A stretch of 64,000 nt of DNA, taken from Paraclostridium tenue. Its GTDB lineage: Bacteria; Bacillota; Clostridia; Peptostreptococcales; Peptostreptococcaceae. The position numbers were made by a program, and so were the translations under genes. Of the stretch, positions 21,579-29,544 are shown piece after piece; the stretch's first letter is position 1, and every line of letters starts with the position of its first letter. Location of the stretch: NCBI RefSeq assembly GCF_015668515.1, contig NZ_JADPFO010000001.1, positions 1,627,327-1,691,326 of the forward strand. The letters are read 5' to 3'. The notes under the pieces are model-generated. The model was not told the origin of the DNA, ran no database searches, and was given only the letters and a program-made list of their open reading frames with translations.

Positions 21579-22391
21579 ATGTATTACGATTATCATATGC
21601 ATTCAAACTTCTCTGGAGATAGTCAAACACCCATGGAGGATATGGTAAAAAAATCAATAGATATTGGATTAAAGGAAATATGTTTCACAGACCATGTTGA
21701 CTATGACATAATAAGTGATGTAGAGTTTGAGACTGATTATGATGCTTATTTTAAAAATATTAATATGCTTAAAGATAAATATAAAAACAAAATTACTATA
21801 AAAAAAGGTATAGAAATGGGTGTTCAACCACACATTCTTGAAAAATGTTCTAATGACATAAAAAAATATCCTTTTGATTTTGTTATATGTTCAATGCATG
21901 CAATAGATAGGGTCGATTTATATAATGGAACTTTTTTTAATGATAAAACTCAAGTTAAAGCTTATGAAAAATATTATGAAACGTTATATAATATAGTAAA
22001 AAATTATAATGACTATAGTGTATTAGGTCATCTAGATTTAATTAAAAGATATGGAGATTATAAATCAGAACTTGATGATAAACTTTTCTATAATATATTA
22101 GAATCTATCTTAAAAGAAGCTATCCAAAATGGAAAAGGAATTGAGATTAATACTTCTTGTTTCAGATACGGTCTTAAAGACTTAACTCCATCTACTTATA
22201 TACTTAAAATGTATAAAGATTTAGGTGGAGAAATAATAACAACTGGTTCAGATTCTCATATTCCATCTCAAGTTGCATATAAGTTTGATTTCATATATAA
22301 AAAATTAAGCGAACTTGGTTTTAAATATGTAACTACATTCGATTCAATGAAACCAAAATTTATAAGCATAGAAAATATAATATCTAAATAA
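21579..22391 (+). CDS. hisK: PHP-family phosphatase, histidinol-phosphatase type
   Basis: Metal-dependent phosphoesterase of 270 residues. PHP motifs are DYHMHSNFSGD (residues 4-14), CFTDHVDY (about 46-53), CSMHAID (about 109-115), LGHLDL and TGSDSHIPSQV near the C-terminus. The family includes HisJ/HisK histidinol-phosphate phosphatases, the usual annotation, but no histidine-synthesis gene is nearby and the genome segment encodes histidine catabolism, so the substrate may differ. ATG 21579 follows AAAAGGGG. Confidence 0.85.
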   Translation: MYYDYHMHSNFSGDSQTPMEDMVKKSIDIGLKEICFTDHVDYDIISDVEFETDYDAYFKNINMLKDKYKNKITIKKGIEMGVQPHILEKCSNDIKKYPFDFVICSMHAIDRVDLYNGTFFNDKTQVKAYEKYYETLYNIVKNYNDYSVLGHLDLIKRYGDYKSELDDKLFYNILESILKEAIQNGKGIEINTSCFRYGLKDLTPSTYILKMYKDLGGEIITTGSDSHIPSQVAYKFDFIYKKLSELGFKYVTTFDSMKPKFISIENIISK

Positions 22392-22398
22392 TTTTAAA

Positions 22399-22438
22399 AA
22401 TAATAACTCTAAATATATAATATGGGTTATTATTTTTT
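22399..22438 (+). terminator. Intrinsic terminator after PHP phosphatase
   Basis: Stem AATAATAACTC / GGGTTATTATT with one G-T wobble, a 14-base loop and then six T. Confidence 0.7.
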
Positions 22439-22487
22439 CATTTTTATACTTAAAGTTGAATATAACTTAAGATAGGAGGTGGTTTAG

Positions 22488-23810
22488 TTGAAAATTCCTA
22501 ATCTTGTGTACTCAACTTTAATACTCTTTTTATCTAATTTTATAGTTAGAGTAATAGGTTTTTTATATAAGATATTTCTATCAAACAACTTATCTGAAGT
22601 CCACCTAGGAATATACCATTTAGTATTTAATTTTTTAATGATTTGTATAGCTCTTACTACAACAGGAATACCTACAGCTCTTAGTTGTTTAGTTGCTAGA
22701 AAAAAAGCTTTTAATGATAAACATAGCACAAATGCACTTTTTATATCTACAATTTACATATCCTTTATAATAGCATCTTTAATTTCAATATTTGTAGGCT
22801 TTAAATCTAGTTATTTATCATCAAAAATTTTATATAGCAACAACATGTCTATATTTATATTAGCTATATGTCCATCAATTATAGCTATAACTTTGTCTAA
22901 TGTAGTAAGAGGATATTATTATGGTATAAAAAAAGTAAATATCCCTGCAATATCCCAAATTTTAGAACAAGTTTCAAAAATTATATTTGTTTACCTTATT
23001 GTAAGAAATTTTAATAACCCCACACTAATTTGTTTATCAGCTATAATTGGTATATCCATAGGAGAGTGTATTAGTTTAATATTTATGACCTTTAACTTGG
23101 CTAAAAAACCTTATATAGAAAATCGATATACAATAGATATAAAAGAGTTTATATTAGCATCTTATAATACTATAAAAATGTCTATACCTATTACTTGCAA
23201 TCGTATGTCTAGTATAGTTCTTAATTCTATCTGTTCTATGATAATTCCATCTAGATTAGCTTTATCAGGGATTAATTATAAAAATGCATTAGGTATATAT
23301 GGTATTATATCTGGTATGGTTTTTCCATTTATATATCTTCCATTCATGCTTGTTTCTGCTCTTGTTGTAAATTTAATACCAAGCATATCCTTGGAAGTAA
23401 CAAGAAAAAATACATATGCTATCAAAAGTAAAATTTATTTTTCAGTAATACTTACACTTGCTATGGGTATTTTATGTTCAATCTTATTTTATTTCTTTGG
23501 AGAAGAAATTTGTAAAATCATCTTTAATAATAAATCTGCAGGTACTTATCTAAAGCTTATGTGTTTAGTTCCCCTATTCTTAAGTTTAAATCATATACTT
23601 TCTGGAATTTTGCATTCTATTGGTAAGGAGTACATTGCTAGTATTATAGGGATTTCATCAATGATAATACAAACCTTATTCCTTTATTTTATATTACCTA
23701 TACCAAATTTAGGTATATATGGTTATATAATAATTTTAACTTTAATGCCTACATTATCATGTATTCTAAATTATTTTGTTTTATATAAATACTTAAAATC
23801 ATTAAAATAA
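22488..23810 (+). CDS. SpoVB-like polysaccharide/lipid II flippase family protein
   Basis: A MOP/MATE-superfamily membrane protein of 440 residues with about 14 transmembrane segments. The N-terminus (FIVRVIGFLYKIFL, then LGIYHLVFN and GIPTALSCLVA) is typical of stage V sporulation protein B and other oligosaccharide-lipid flippases. It probably moves cell-wall or cortex precursors across the membrane. The start codon is TTG 22488 with AGGAGGT upstream. The next gene begins within 13 bases, and the neighbourhood encodes spore-surface proteins, supporting a sporulation role. Confidence 0.85.
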   Translation: MKIPNLVYSTLILFLSNFIVRVIGFLYKIFLSNNLSEVHLGIYHLVFNFLMICIALTTTGIPTALSCLVARKKAFNDKHSTNALFISTIYISFIIASLISIFVGFKSSYLSSKILYSNNMSIFILAICPSIIAITLSNVVRGYYYGIKKVNIPAISQILEQVSKIIFVYLIVRNFNNPTLICLSAIIGISIGECISLIFMTFNLAKKPYIENRYTIDIKEFILASYNTIKMSIPITCNRMSSIVLNSICSMIIPSRLALSGINYKNALGIYGIISGMVFPFIYLPFMLVSALVVNLIPSISLEVTRKNTYAIKSKIYFSVILTLAMGILCSILFYFFGEEICKIIFNNKSAGTYLKLMCLVPLFLSLNHILSGILHSIGKEYIASIIGISSMIIQTLFLYFILPIPNLGIYGYIIILTLMPTLSCILNYFVLYKYLKSLK

Positions 23811-23823
23811 GGTGGTTAATTGT

Positions 23824-24417
23824 ATGATTGTTTTAAATACAACTACTAATTATTCTATATATGTTTTTAGTAAAAACAATTGCTTATTTATTAAAGATTC
23901 TTTCGGAGACATTAAAAAAGTTTCTAATAGTATTTATTTATATTCATCAATTATAGATGATTTTGATGTAATTCATATATGTTATATAGATTTAAAAGGA
24001 TGTTTAAATTATTGTACTTACGAAAAAAACAATATAAATTTTATATCAACATTTAAATTAAACAGCTATGTTAAAAAGATAAATAAATTATCCATGTATA
24101 TTGTAAATAATTCATTAAATATTTTTTTCGCTAGGTATAAAAGTCAAAATTTATATAATATACATCATATAAATTATGACTTTTATAATTATAAATTTTT
24201 AGAATATCAATTTGAAGATGTACGTAAAGTTAACAACTCAATATATACAATTAATATTTCAAATAATTATATTGTATGTTCATATAGCAATCTAATAAAA
24301 TCAAATAATTTTAAATCTATGGCATTTGATCTTGCAAATAAGTGTTGGGTAAATTTTTCTAATGTAAAATCTAGTACTGTTTTATTTGATTACTGTAATA
24401 GTATAAGATATGAATAA
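23824..24417 (+). CDS. Unknown protein with propeller-like beta repeats
   Basis: A 197-residue protein rich in Asn, Tyr, Ile and Ser. I do not recognise it by name. Repeating units of a hydrophobic strand, a Tyr/Asn turn and a second strand ending in an aromatic (IHICYIDLKG, LNIFFARYKS, YIVCSYSNLI) resemble the blades of the 338-residue protein at 25879. The two flank the CdeC-like gene and may be relatives. I use ATG 23824 because AAGGTGG lies before it; a GTG at 23812 overlaps that site. It has no signal peptide, and its end forms part of a 29-bp inverted repeat. Confidence 0.65.
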   Translation: MIVLNTTTNYSIYVFSKNNCLFIKDSFGDIKKVSNSIYLYSSIIDDFDVIHICYIDLKGCLNYCTYEKNNINFISTFKLNSYVKKINKLSMYIVNNSLNIFFARYKSQNLYNIHHINYDFYNYKFLEYQFEDVRKVNNSIYTINISNNYIVCSYSNLIKSNNFKSMAFDLANKCWVNFSNVKSSTVLFDYCNSIRYE

Positions 24418-24468
24418 TTATAAAAAGGGCATTGATTTTATCAATGCCCTTTTTATAATTATTCATAT
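24408..24468. terminator. 29-bp perfect inverted repeat, bidirectional terminator
   Basis: Arms 24408-24436 and 24440-24468 with a 3-base loop; GC core GGGCATTGAT / ATCAATGCCC flanked by A5/T5 tracts. It lies between convergent genes and includes the last codons and stop of the plus-strand gene. Confidence 0.9.
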
Positions 24469-24490
24469 TAGTGTATATAACTTATTAATT

Positions 24491-25696
24491 TTATCTTCTA
24501 TCGTTATCGCAGCTTCCTTGTCTTCTATCATTATCACAGCTTCCTGTGAATTGTGAGAAGTCACAAACACTTCCAAATGTGTCTACTAGTCTAGGTTGTA
24601 TTCTTGTAGGTCCACCTAAAACTACTATTTGTTCTTTTATCAATACACTAACTATATTTTGTAGGCAAAGCACTAAGTCTATTCCATTAGGTATGTCTAA
24701 CTCGAAACATGGCTTATTGTTTATTATTTCTTGAGTTATTATGCCTTTGCCTATACAATCAACTGTTAACTGAGTTTGGAAATCTTGTCTTAAAGTAAAT
24801 GATCTTCCATCAGCTGGAACTACTAAATCACTTGATAAAGTATTAAAGTAGAACACTACACAATTTGAGTCGCACTTACTATATGGTGTAGCTATAGCTG
24901 TGAATTCAGAACATCCAAATCTACCTGTCAATTCTATTTCTAAGTCGTGTACAACTACATTTAATCCTTTTTCTTTATACATTACATTTTGACCTAAACA
25001 TCTATCATTACAACATCTGTTTAATTGGCCACAAACATTATACTCAAAAACAGATTTGCATTTTTCTTTTTTACCATCAACTTTTTCAATGTCTAATTGC
25101 TCTAATGATGTAGTTCCTGGATTTATAGTTATACTAGAATAATTTATACAAACTTTTTCTATAGTTACATTAGTTTGTACAGAACATGGTAGAGGACCAC
25201 ATAAATTTCCTAATTCATATCTGAAATTTAAATCATCACCATTTAGCATTTTTCCATCTGTAAATACTCTAAACATTATAGTATCAAATATTCTGTCAGT
25301 TTCTATTGGATATAATTTTGCTTGTGATGTTGAAAACTTAGGTGGTATTAAAGGATGACTACACTCTTCTTGACAAGGGTTTGGGAAACAATTTTCTGTA
25401 CAATCATCATCTTGGCAATTGCAGCAATCTGTATTGCATCCACAATTGTGATGATTGTGATTATGATTATGGTTGTGATCATGATTATGATCATTGCAAT
25501 TGCAGTTATGATCATCTCTATCATCACATTGTACATATGGATGACATTGTGGTTTACATCCGTTTGATTTACATCCTCTGTTTAAATCTTCATCTAATTC
25601 ATTTGCTTCTACATAACTTCTACTAGTTTCAGTGTTTTGAGTAGGCTGTATTACTCTTTTGTTAACTATTTTTTTAGATCTCATTAAATCCTTCAT
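24491..25696 (-). CDS. cdeC: CdeC-like cysteine-rich exosporium protein
   Basis: Predicted outer spore-layer structural protein of 401 residues. Residues about 40-112 are extremely Cys/His/Asp/Asn-rich, with a run of HN/HD dipeptides and CNC, CCNC clusters, and could bind metal or cross-link through disulphides. The C-terminal 280 residues match what I remember of C. difficile CdeC: IETDRIFDTI, VTIEKVC, PADGRSFTLRQ, LTVDCIGK and a near-C-terminal QPRLVDTF then VCDFSQ. The C-terminus has two tandem copies of GSCDNDRR. ATG 25696 follows GGGGAGG. It presumably depends on mother-cell sigma factors, but I could not fix a promoter. Confidence 0.85.
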   Translation of the reverse strand: MKDLMRSKKIVNKRVIQPTQNTETSRSYVEANELDEDLNRGCKSNGCKPQCHPYVQCDDRDDHNCNCNDHNHDHNHNHNHNHHNCGCNTDCCNCQDDDCTENCFPNPCQEECSHPLIPPKFSTSQAKLYPIETDRIFDTIMFRVFTDGKMLNGDDLNFRYELGNLCGPLPCSVQTNVTIEKVCINYSSITINPGTTSLEQLDIEKVDGKKEKCKSVFEYNVCGQLNRCCNDRCLGQNVMYKEKGLNVVVHDLEIELTGRFGCSEFTAIATPYSKCDSNCVVFYFNTLSSDLVVPADGRSFTLRQDFQTQLTVDCIGKGIITQEIINNKPCFELDIPNGIDLVLCLQNIVSVLIKEQIVVLGGPTRIQPRLVDTFGSVCDFSQFTGSCDNDRRQGSCDNDRR

Positions 25697-25878
25697 TGAG
25701 TTTTGTCCTCCCCTTTGATTGTCTTTTTAAAATGTAGGCTCTTGATTATGCCTAATTAATAATATGCATATGTTTTGCTAATTGTTACTTAATTGGTATT
25801 TTATTAATCGATTCTTAATAGAATAAATATCTTTTAAATTAATATATATTTATAAAATAAATTTTTAAGGAGGTAGTT

Positions 25879-26895
25879 ATGGGGTTTTTTAATGAATGTG
25901 CTTATATATTGAGAAAATCTAACAAGGATATGGTGATTGTTAAACCTGAAAATGGACTGCTTTATAATTATTTCAAAAATAGTGATTCATGCACTATGTC
26001 TGAAAATATAACTCATTTAAATATAGACTTTTCTAATTATCATTTTGATATAGATTCTAATGATAATATATATGGTATTTTTACTGATAATGATATAAAT
26101 ATTTTAAAACTTAACAAAGATAGTAATAAATTTTCATTTTTACATAAAATACATTACGACTTTAAAAATTTTAGTATAACATTTCCTTATATAAAATATA
26201 TAGATGGTACTATCCATATTTTATACTACTTAACTAATAAAGAACTTCCTACAACTATATTATTTCATCATTATAATGATGGTTGTAAATGGATTGAGAA
26301 TAAATTAGATTTTATAAATCTTCCTATATTAGATAATTTCATAGTTTCTTTTACTAACAATATTCCTACTGTATTTTATTTTAAAGAACAAAATGAATTT
26401 CCTCAAATTTATTCATCCACATTTAATGTAGGTAATTTAAATTGGAGTTCTCCTATACAAATTACTAATTCTAATAAAAATAAAATTTATTTATCTGTAT
26501 TAAAAGATCAATTGAATTTTTATCATATATCCTACTGTGAAAACCATGAAAATAAATATTGTGTAAAATATATAAATGGATATTTAAATAATAATTGCTT
26601 TGAAGAAATTTTAAATAAATATATAACTACTCCATCTGTATACTTATTTCCATCCATAGTTAAATATGATTGTAATATATTCATATCATATGTTCATGAT
26701 AATATGCTTTATACTTGTTCCTCTAAAGATTTAGGAGCTACTTGGAGTGATTGTATAGAAGATGATTATAGCATTAATGAGAAGTTCATCAGAGCACACT
26801 TTAAATCGAATTATTCTAATGATTTAAATTACAAATCTAGTTGCTTATTCATAACTAAAAATCCATTTGGCATATTAGGAAATTTTAATAAATAA
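25879..26895 (+). CDS. Beta-propeller-like protein with an Asp box
   Basis: A 338-residue protein without signal peptide, rich in Asn, Ile and Tyr. It shows about five repeats of strand-turn-strand with conserved aromatic ends (IHILYYLTN, IPTVFYFKE, LNFYHISYCE, IFISYVHDN). The last repeat contains SSKDLGATWS, a perfect Asp box (SxDxGxTW) of sialidase/BNR propellers. No catalytic sialidase residues are evident, so a structural or binding role is more likely. It is transcribed divergently from the CdeC-like gene with 182 bases between them, consistent with a spore-surface role. The start ATG 25879 follows AGGAGG. Confidence 0.7.
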   Translation: MGFFNECAYILRKSNKDMVIVKPENGLLYNYFKNSDSCTMSENITHLNIDFSNYHFDIDSNDNIYGIFTDNDINILKLNKDSNKFSFLHKIHYDFKNFSITFPYIKYIDGTIHILYYLTNKELPTTILFHHYNDGCKWIENKLDFINLPILDNFIVSFTNNIPTVFYFKEQNEFPQIYSSTFNVGNLNWSSPIQITNSNKNKIYLSVLKDQLNFYHISYCENHENKYCVKYINGYLNNNCFEEILNKYITTPSVYLFPSIVKYDCNIFISYVHDNMLYTCSSKDLGATWSDCIEDDYSINEKFIRAHFKSNYSNDLNYKSSCLFITKNPFGILGNFNK

Positions 26896-26929
26896 AAAAA
26901 GTATTGTGAAATCACAATACTTTTTTTAT
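26892..26929. terminator. Bidirectional terminator of propeller gene and structured RNA
   Basis: 18-bp perfect arms with a 2-base loop, core GTATTGTGA / TCACAATAC flanked by A7/T7. It can serve the plus-strand gene ending at 26895 and the minus-strand RNA that ends here. Confidence 0.9.
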
Positions 26930-27112
26930 CCCAAAACACCGATGGCCCCTTAAATTCAGACCCGAGAATCTCCCAGGTGGGTGTACTACTAACAGCTTTT
27001 AACTTCCCCCATAATTATGAAGGGGCGTGTTATACACTGTTAGACTCATACTCCCGTTCAAACTTTGTCGGTTGAATTTAAAAAAGCACTGTCGCATGCC
27101 TCAGGATTTCAT
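26928..27112 (-). ncRNA. ssrS: Structured RNA, probably 6S RNA
   Basis: The 300-base gap 26896-27195 has no protein gene but is markedly richer in G and C. On the minus strand its ends close in an 11-bp helix (ATCCTGAGGCA with TGTTTTGGGAT), needing several G-U pairs that exist only on this strand. Further helices nest inside: TTAAATTCA / TGAATTTAA and CTAACAG / CTGTTAG, leaving a large internal loop and a distal hairpin (CCCC/GGGG). The length of about 185 nt and the long rod with a central bubble fit 6S RNA, the RNA polymerase-binding regulator. TATAAT (27119-27124, minus) lies just upstream and a strong terminator follows. I did not have a covariance model to confirm the family. Confidence 0.65.
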
Positions 27113-27195
27113 ATATTTATTATATAATAAATCAAAAAAATTTAAAAGTAGTTTTATATAGCAATTTAATTAAATTTTTGATATTTTTCCACTTT

Positions 27196-28107
27196 TTATT
27201 TGTCTATTCTTACATAATCATCATCCATGTAATCATCTATTTCATTAACTTCTTCTTCATATTCTTCATCATCATAATTATTTTCATCTTCAAATTCTTC
27301 ATATGTATTGTTGTATACAGTATTGTAGGTAGTTTTATCATTTTTTTCATTTTTACTTTCACGATTATCAGTTCTTAAAAGGCTACCTAAAAGTTTTAAA
27401 TTACTTAAACTTCCTAAATTATTAATGCTAGCTAACGAACTTAAACTAAATCCAGAACCATTGTCTTCCCCTATATCATCTGGCAAAAATAGTTCTGCAA
27501 ATAACTCTATTTTCTTTTTCATATCCATAGCTTTTTCTACTGATTCTCTTTTTCTTTCTGGAAAGACTTCTAGTATTTCTTTTATCATCATGTTTTTTTT
27601 ATCATCCTCTTCCATACTTCTAAAAAAATCTGATTCGTCATCATCATCTATCAAGTCAACACTACTAAGCTTTTTTATACCTCTAACTAAATCTAATACA
27701 CTTTCTATTTTAACAAGAACCTTCTTTTCATCTCTATCCATATACTTTTTCGTTCTTGTTATTATCTCTAGTCCACGATCTAAGTCATCATCACTTAATT
27801 CTAGCATTTTCATACCTTTATCTAAATCATTAATATTAAAACTAGATGCTTCATCTATATATCCTGACACGTCTATTATATCCTCTTCATCATCATGATT
27901 ATAATTTACTTCTTCATCTTCAATTTTCTTAGGTCGTAACTTATTTTTCAATTTTATTTTTTTACTTTTGTTTGATACCTTAGATCTCATACTTCCATAT
28001 TCTGCATTTATATCTACACTACTAGATTTATTTTTATTATTATCCAATAGTGATATATTGCCATTACTTAGCGCTATCATTCCCAATATAAATAGTAAAT
28101 TGTTCAC
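27196..28107 (-). CDS. Unknown acidic protein of the spore-surface region
   Basis: A 303-residue protein that I cannot name. A hydrophobic N-terminus (LLFILGMIAL) is followed by a basic stretch (KSKKIKLKNKLRPKK, about 48-62), then helical acidic segments (IDEASSFNINDLDKGMKML, about 83-101; DLVRGIKKLSSV) and a very acidic Asp/Glu/Tyr/Asn tail (last 40 residues). The start is GTG 28107 with AAGGGG upstream. It is divergent from the lysine-rich gene at 28312 across 204 bases; the opposite charges of the two products suggest they may interact. No catalytic motif is visible. Confidence 0.65.
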   Translation of the reverse strand: MNNLLFILGMIALSNGNISLLDNNKNKSSSVDINAEYGSMRSKVSNKSKKIKLKNKLRPKKIEDEEVNYNHDDEEDIIDVSGYIDEASSFNINDLDKGMKMLELSDDDLDRGLEIITRTKKYMDRDEKKVLVKIESVLDLVRGIKKLSSVDLIDDDDESDFFRSMEEDDKKNMMIKEILEVFPERKRESVEKAMDMKKKIELFAELFLPDDIGEDNGSGFSLSSLASINNLGSLSNLKLLGSLLRTDNRESKNEKNDKTTYNTVYNNTYEEFEDENNYDDEEYEEEVNEIDDYMDDDYVRIDK

Positions 28108-28311
28108 CCTTAGTCACCCCTTACTATATACTACTCCTAATATATAAACTATGTTTTATTTACTATTATTGTTACTTTTTTTATAAGTCTGCATATATAT
28201 TATTTATAAGTATTTTTTCTTTTTCATATTATTAATCATAATTTATCTAATACTTCTATATATAAATAATATGAAAAGAATTAAATATATATTATTGAAA
28301 GAGGTGCTTTT

Positions 28312-28761
28312 ATGAAAAAAATAGATAAGGAAGCTATGGAAAAATTTGCAAAGGAAAAAAATATAGATAAAAATAAAATTGAAGAAATAGCAGACGGTTA
28401 TAAAAATAAGTCAGAAGATGAACTTATGGATGAATTAGTTAAAATAGGTAAAACCCTTCAAGGTAAAGAAGAGGTGGTTGAGAAGTTTAAGGCTTTTTTA
28501 GATGAAAATCAAAGAAAAAAAGTAGATACTATAATGAATAAAATAGCTAATGCTGAAGCTCAAGAAAAAGTAAACAGCAAAAAATCTAAAAAAGCTAAAT
28601 CTGATCACTCTAAAAAAGAACTACCTAATAAAAAATCAAATAAATCTGAATCTCATAAATCTCCAAAATCAACTAATCACGATCAAGCAAATGAAGGATC
28701 TAAGCAAAATAAAAAAGTTAAAAAAGTTGTAAAAAGAGTCAAAAAACATACAGATCAATAA
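28312..28761 (+). CDS. Lysine-rich protein, possibly CotL-like
   Basis: A 149-residue protein. The N-terminal half is a helical, charged domain (AMEKFAKEKNIDKNKIEEIA through FLDENQRKKVDTIMNKI, about 7-85). The C-terminal half is disordered, rich in Lys, Ser and Asn, ending KKVKKVVKRVKKHTDQ. The lysine-rich C. difficile morphogenetic coat protein CotL (CD1065) lies, as I remember, near cdeC and ccpA; composition and position here are similar, so homology is a reasonable guess that I could not test. ATG 28312 follows GAGGTG. Its end is part of a 26-bp inverted repeat. Confidence 0.6.
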   Translation: MKKIDKEAMEKFAKEKNIDKNKIEEIADGYKNKSEDELMDELVKIGKTLQGKEEVVEKFKAFLDENQRKKVDTIMNKIANAEAQEKVNSKKSKKAKSDHSKKELPNKKSNKSESHKSPKSTNHDQANEGSKQNKKVKKVVKRVKKHTDQ

Positions 28762-28810
28762 AAGCATAAAAAATGTAACCTATAATAGGTTACATTTTTT
28801 ATGCTTTTAT
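28758..28810. terminator. 26-bp perfect inverted repeat, bidirectional terminator
   Basis: Arms 28758-28783 and 28785-28810 with a 1-base centre; core TGTAACCTAT / ATAGGTTACA flanked by A6/T6. It contains the stop codons of both convergent genes. Confidence 0.9.
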
Positions 28811-29452
28811 TGGCTCTAATTTACTATGTATATTCCCAATTATTTCATCTTTAATATCACTAGCTCTGTTTATTAAATCATTACACTTAATAGTATAATT
28901 ATTAATCATTTCTTCGTCATCTAAACCTAATAGATTAACTTTTACATTTAATATAGCTCCTTCAATACCACTATATATAAGTAAAGTACCTACACCTATA
29001 TCTGTTATAGCATTTTGATTTCCATATTTAGCGATATAACTTAATAATTCTAATGCCTCCATAGAAACTGATGCTGTTTTAAATGGGACTTCTATAGAAA
29101 ATGCTTGTGCACATTTGATAGCTGTTTTTCTTACTTGCATTTCTTCATCAGTATCTTTTGGCATCCTTATAGCTTTCATATATTCTTCAAATGATTCTGT
29201 ATCTTTATCTACTAATAGTATTAATTCTTGTCTTATATCTCCTAGTTTATTAAATCTATCTATAAACTCTAATCTTATAGACTCATCTAAACTTTCATAT
29301 TTTTTCTTTCCAAAGCTTAAGTTTGCCATCATCCTAGCTAAGCTGACACCTATATTGGAAGCTAATGCTGAAACTGATCCTCCCCCTGGTGCTGGTGAAT
29401 TTGAATCTACTTCTTTTGAGAAATCTTCCACAGTCATTTCAACTAATTTCAT
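28799..29452 (-). CDS. fchA: Formimidoyltetrahydrofolate cyclodeaminase
   Basis: Releases ammonia from 5-formimino-THF to give 5,10-methenyl-THF, recovering the one-carbon unit from histidine breakdown. The 217 residues match the FTCD C-terminal/FchA family, with the diagnostic SPAPGGGSVSALAS (residues 19-32) near the N-terminus and an otherwise all-helical fold. In this organism it is separate from the transferase (ftcD), unlike the fused mammalian enzyme. ATG 29452 follows AAGGGGG. It is the last gene of the hut operon, 92 bases after hutI, and ends in a strong terminator. Confidence 0.93.
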   Translation of the reverse strand: MKLVEMTVEDFSKEVDSNSPAPGGGSVSALASNIGVSLARMMANLSFGKKKYESLDESIRLEFIDRFNKLGDIRQELILLVDKDTESFEEYMKAIRMPKDTDEEMQVRKTAIKCAQAFSIEVPFKTASVSMEALELLSYIAKYGNQNAITDIGVGTLLIYSGIEGAILNVKVNLLGLDDEEMINNYTIKCNDLINRASDIKDEIIGNIHSKLEPIKA

Positions 29453-29544
29453 ATATAATCCCCCTTAACTTATGTATATTTCTTAATTATATAAACTACC
29501 AGATTAAGTATATATAATTTCATTTCAAAATATGTTTATATAAT

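Noticed and set aside
25342..25626. Open frames antisense to and overlapping the His/Asn-rich part of the CdeC-like gene
   Set aside because: They arise from the repetitive codons of the His/Asn stretch, lack ribosome sites and encode simple Tyr/His or Ile/Met runs.
27178..27898. Plus-strand open frames inside the acidic protein gene
   Set aside because: They mirror the Asp/Glu codons of the minus-strand gene as Ser/Phe/Ile runs; no ribosome site precedes them.
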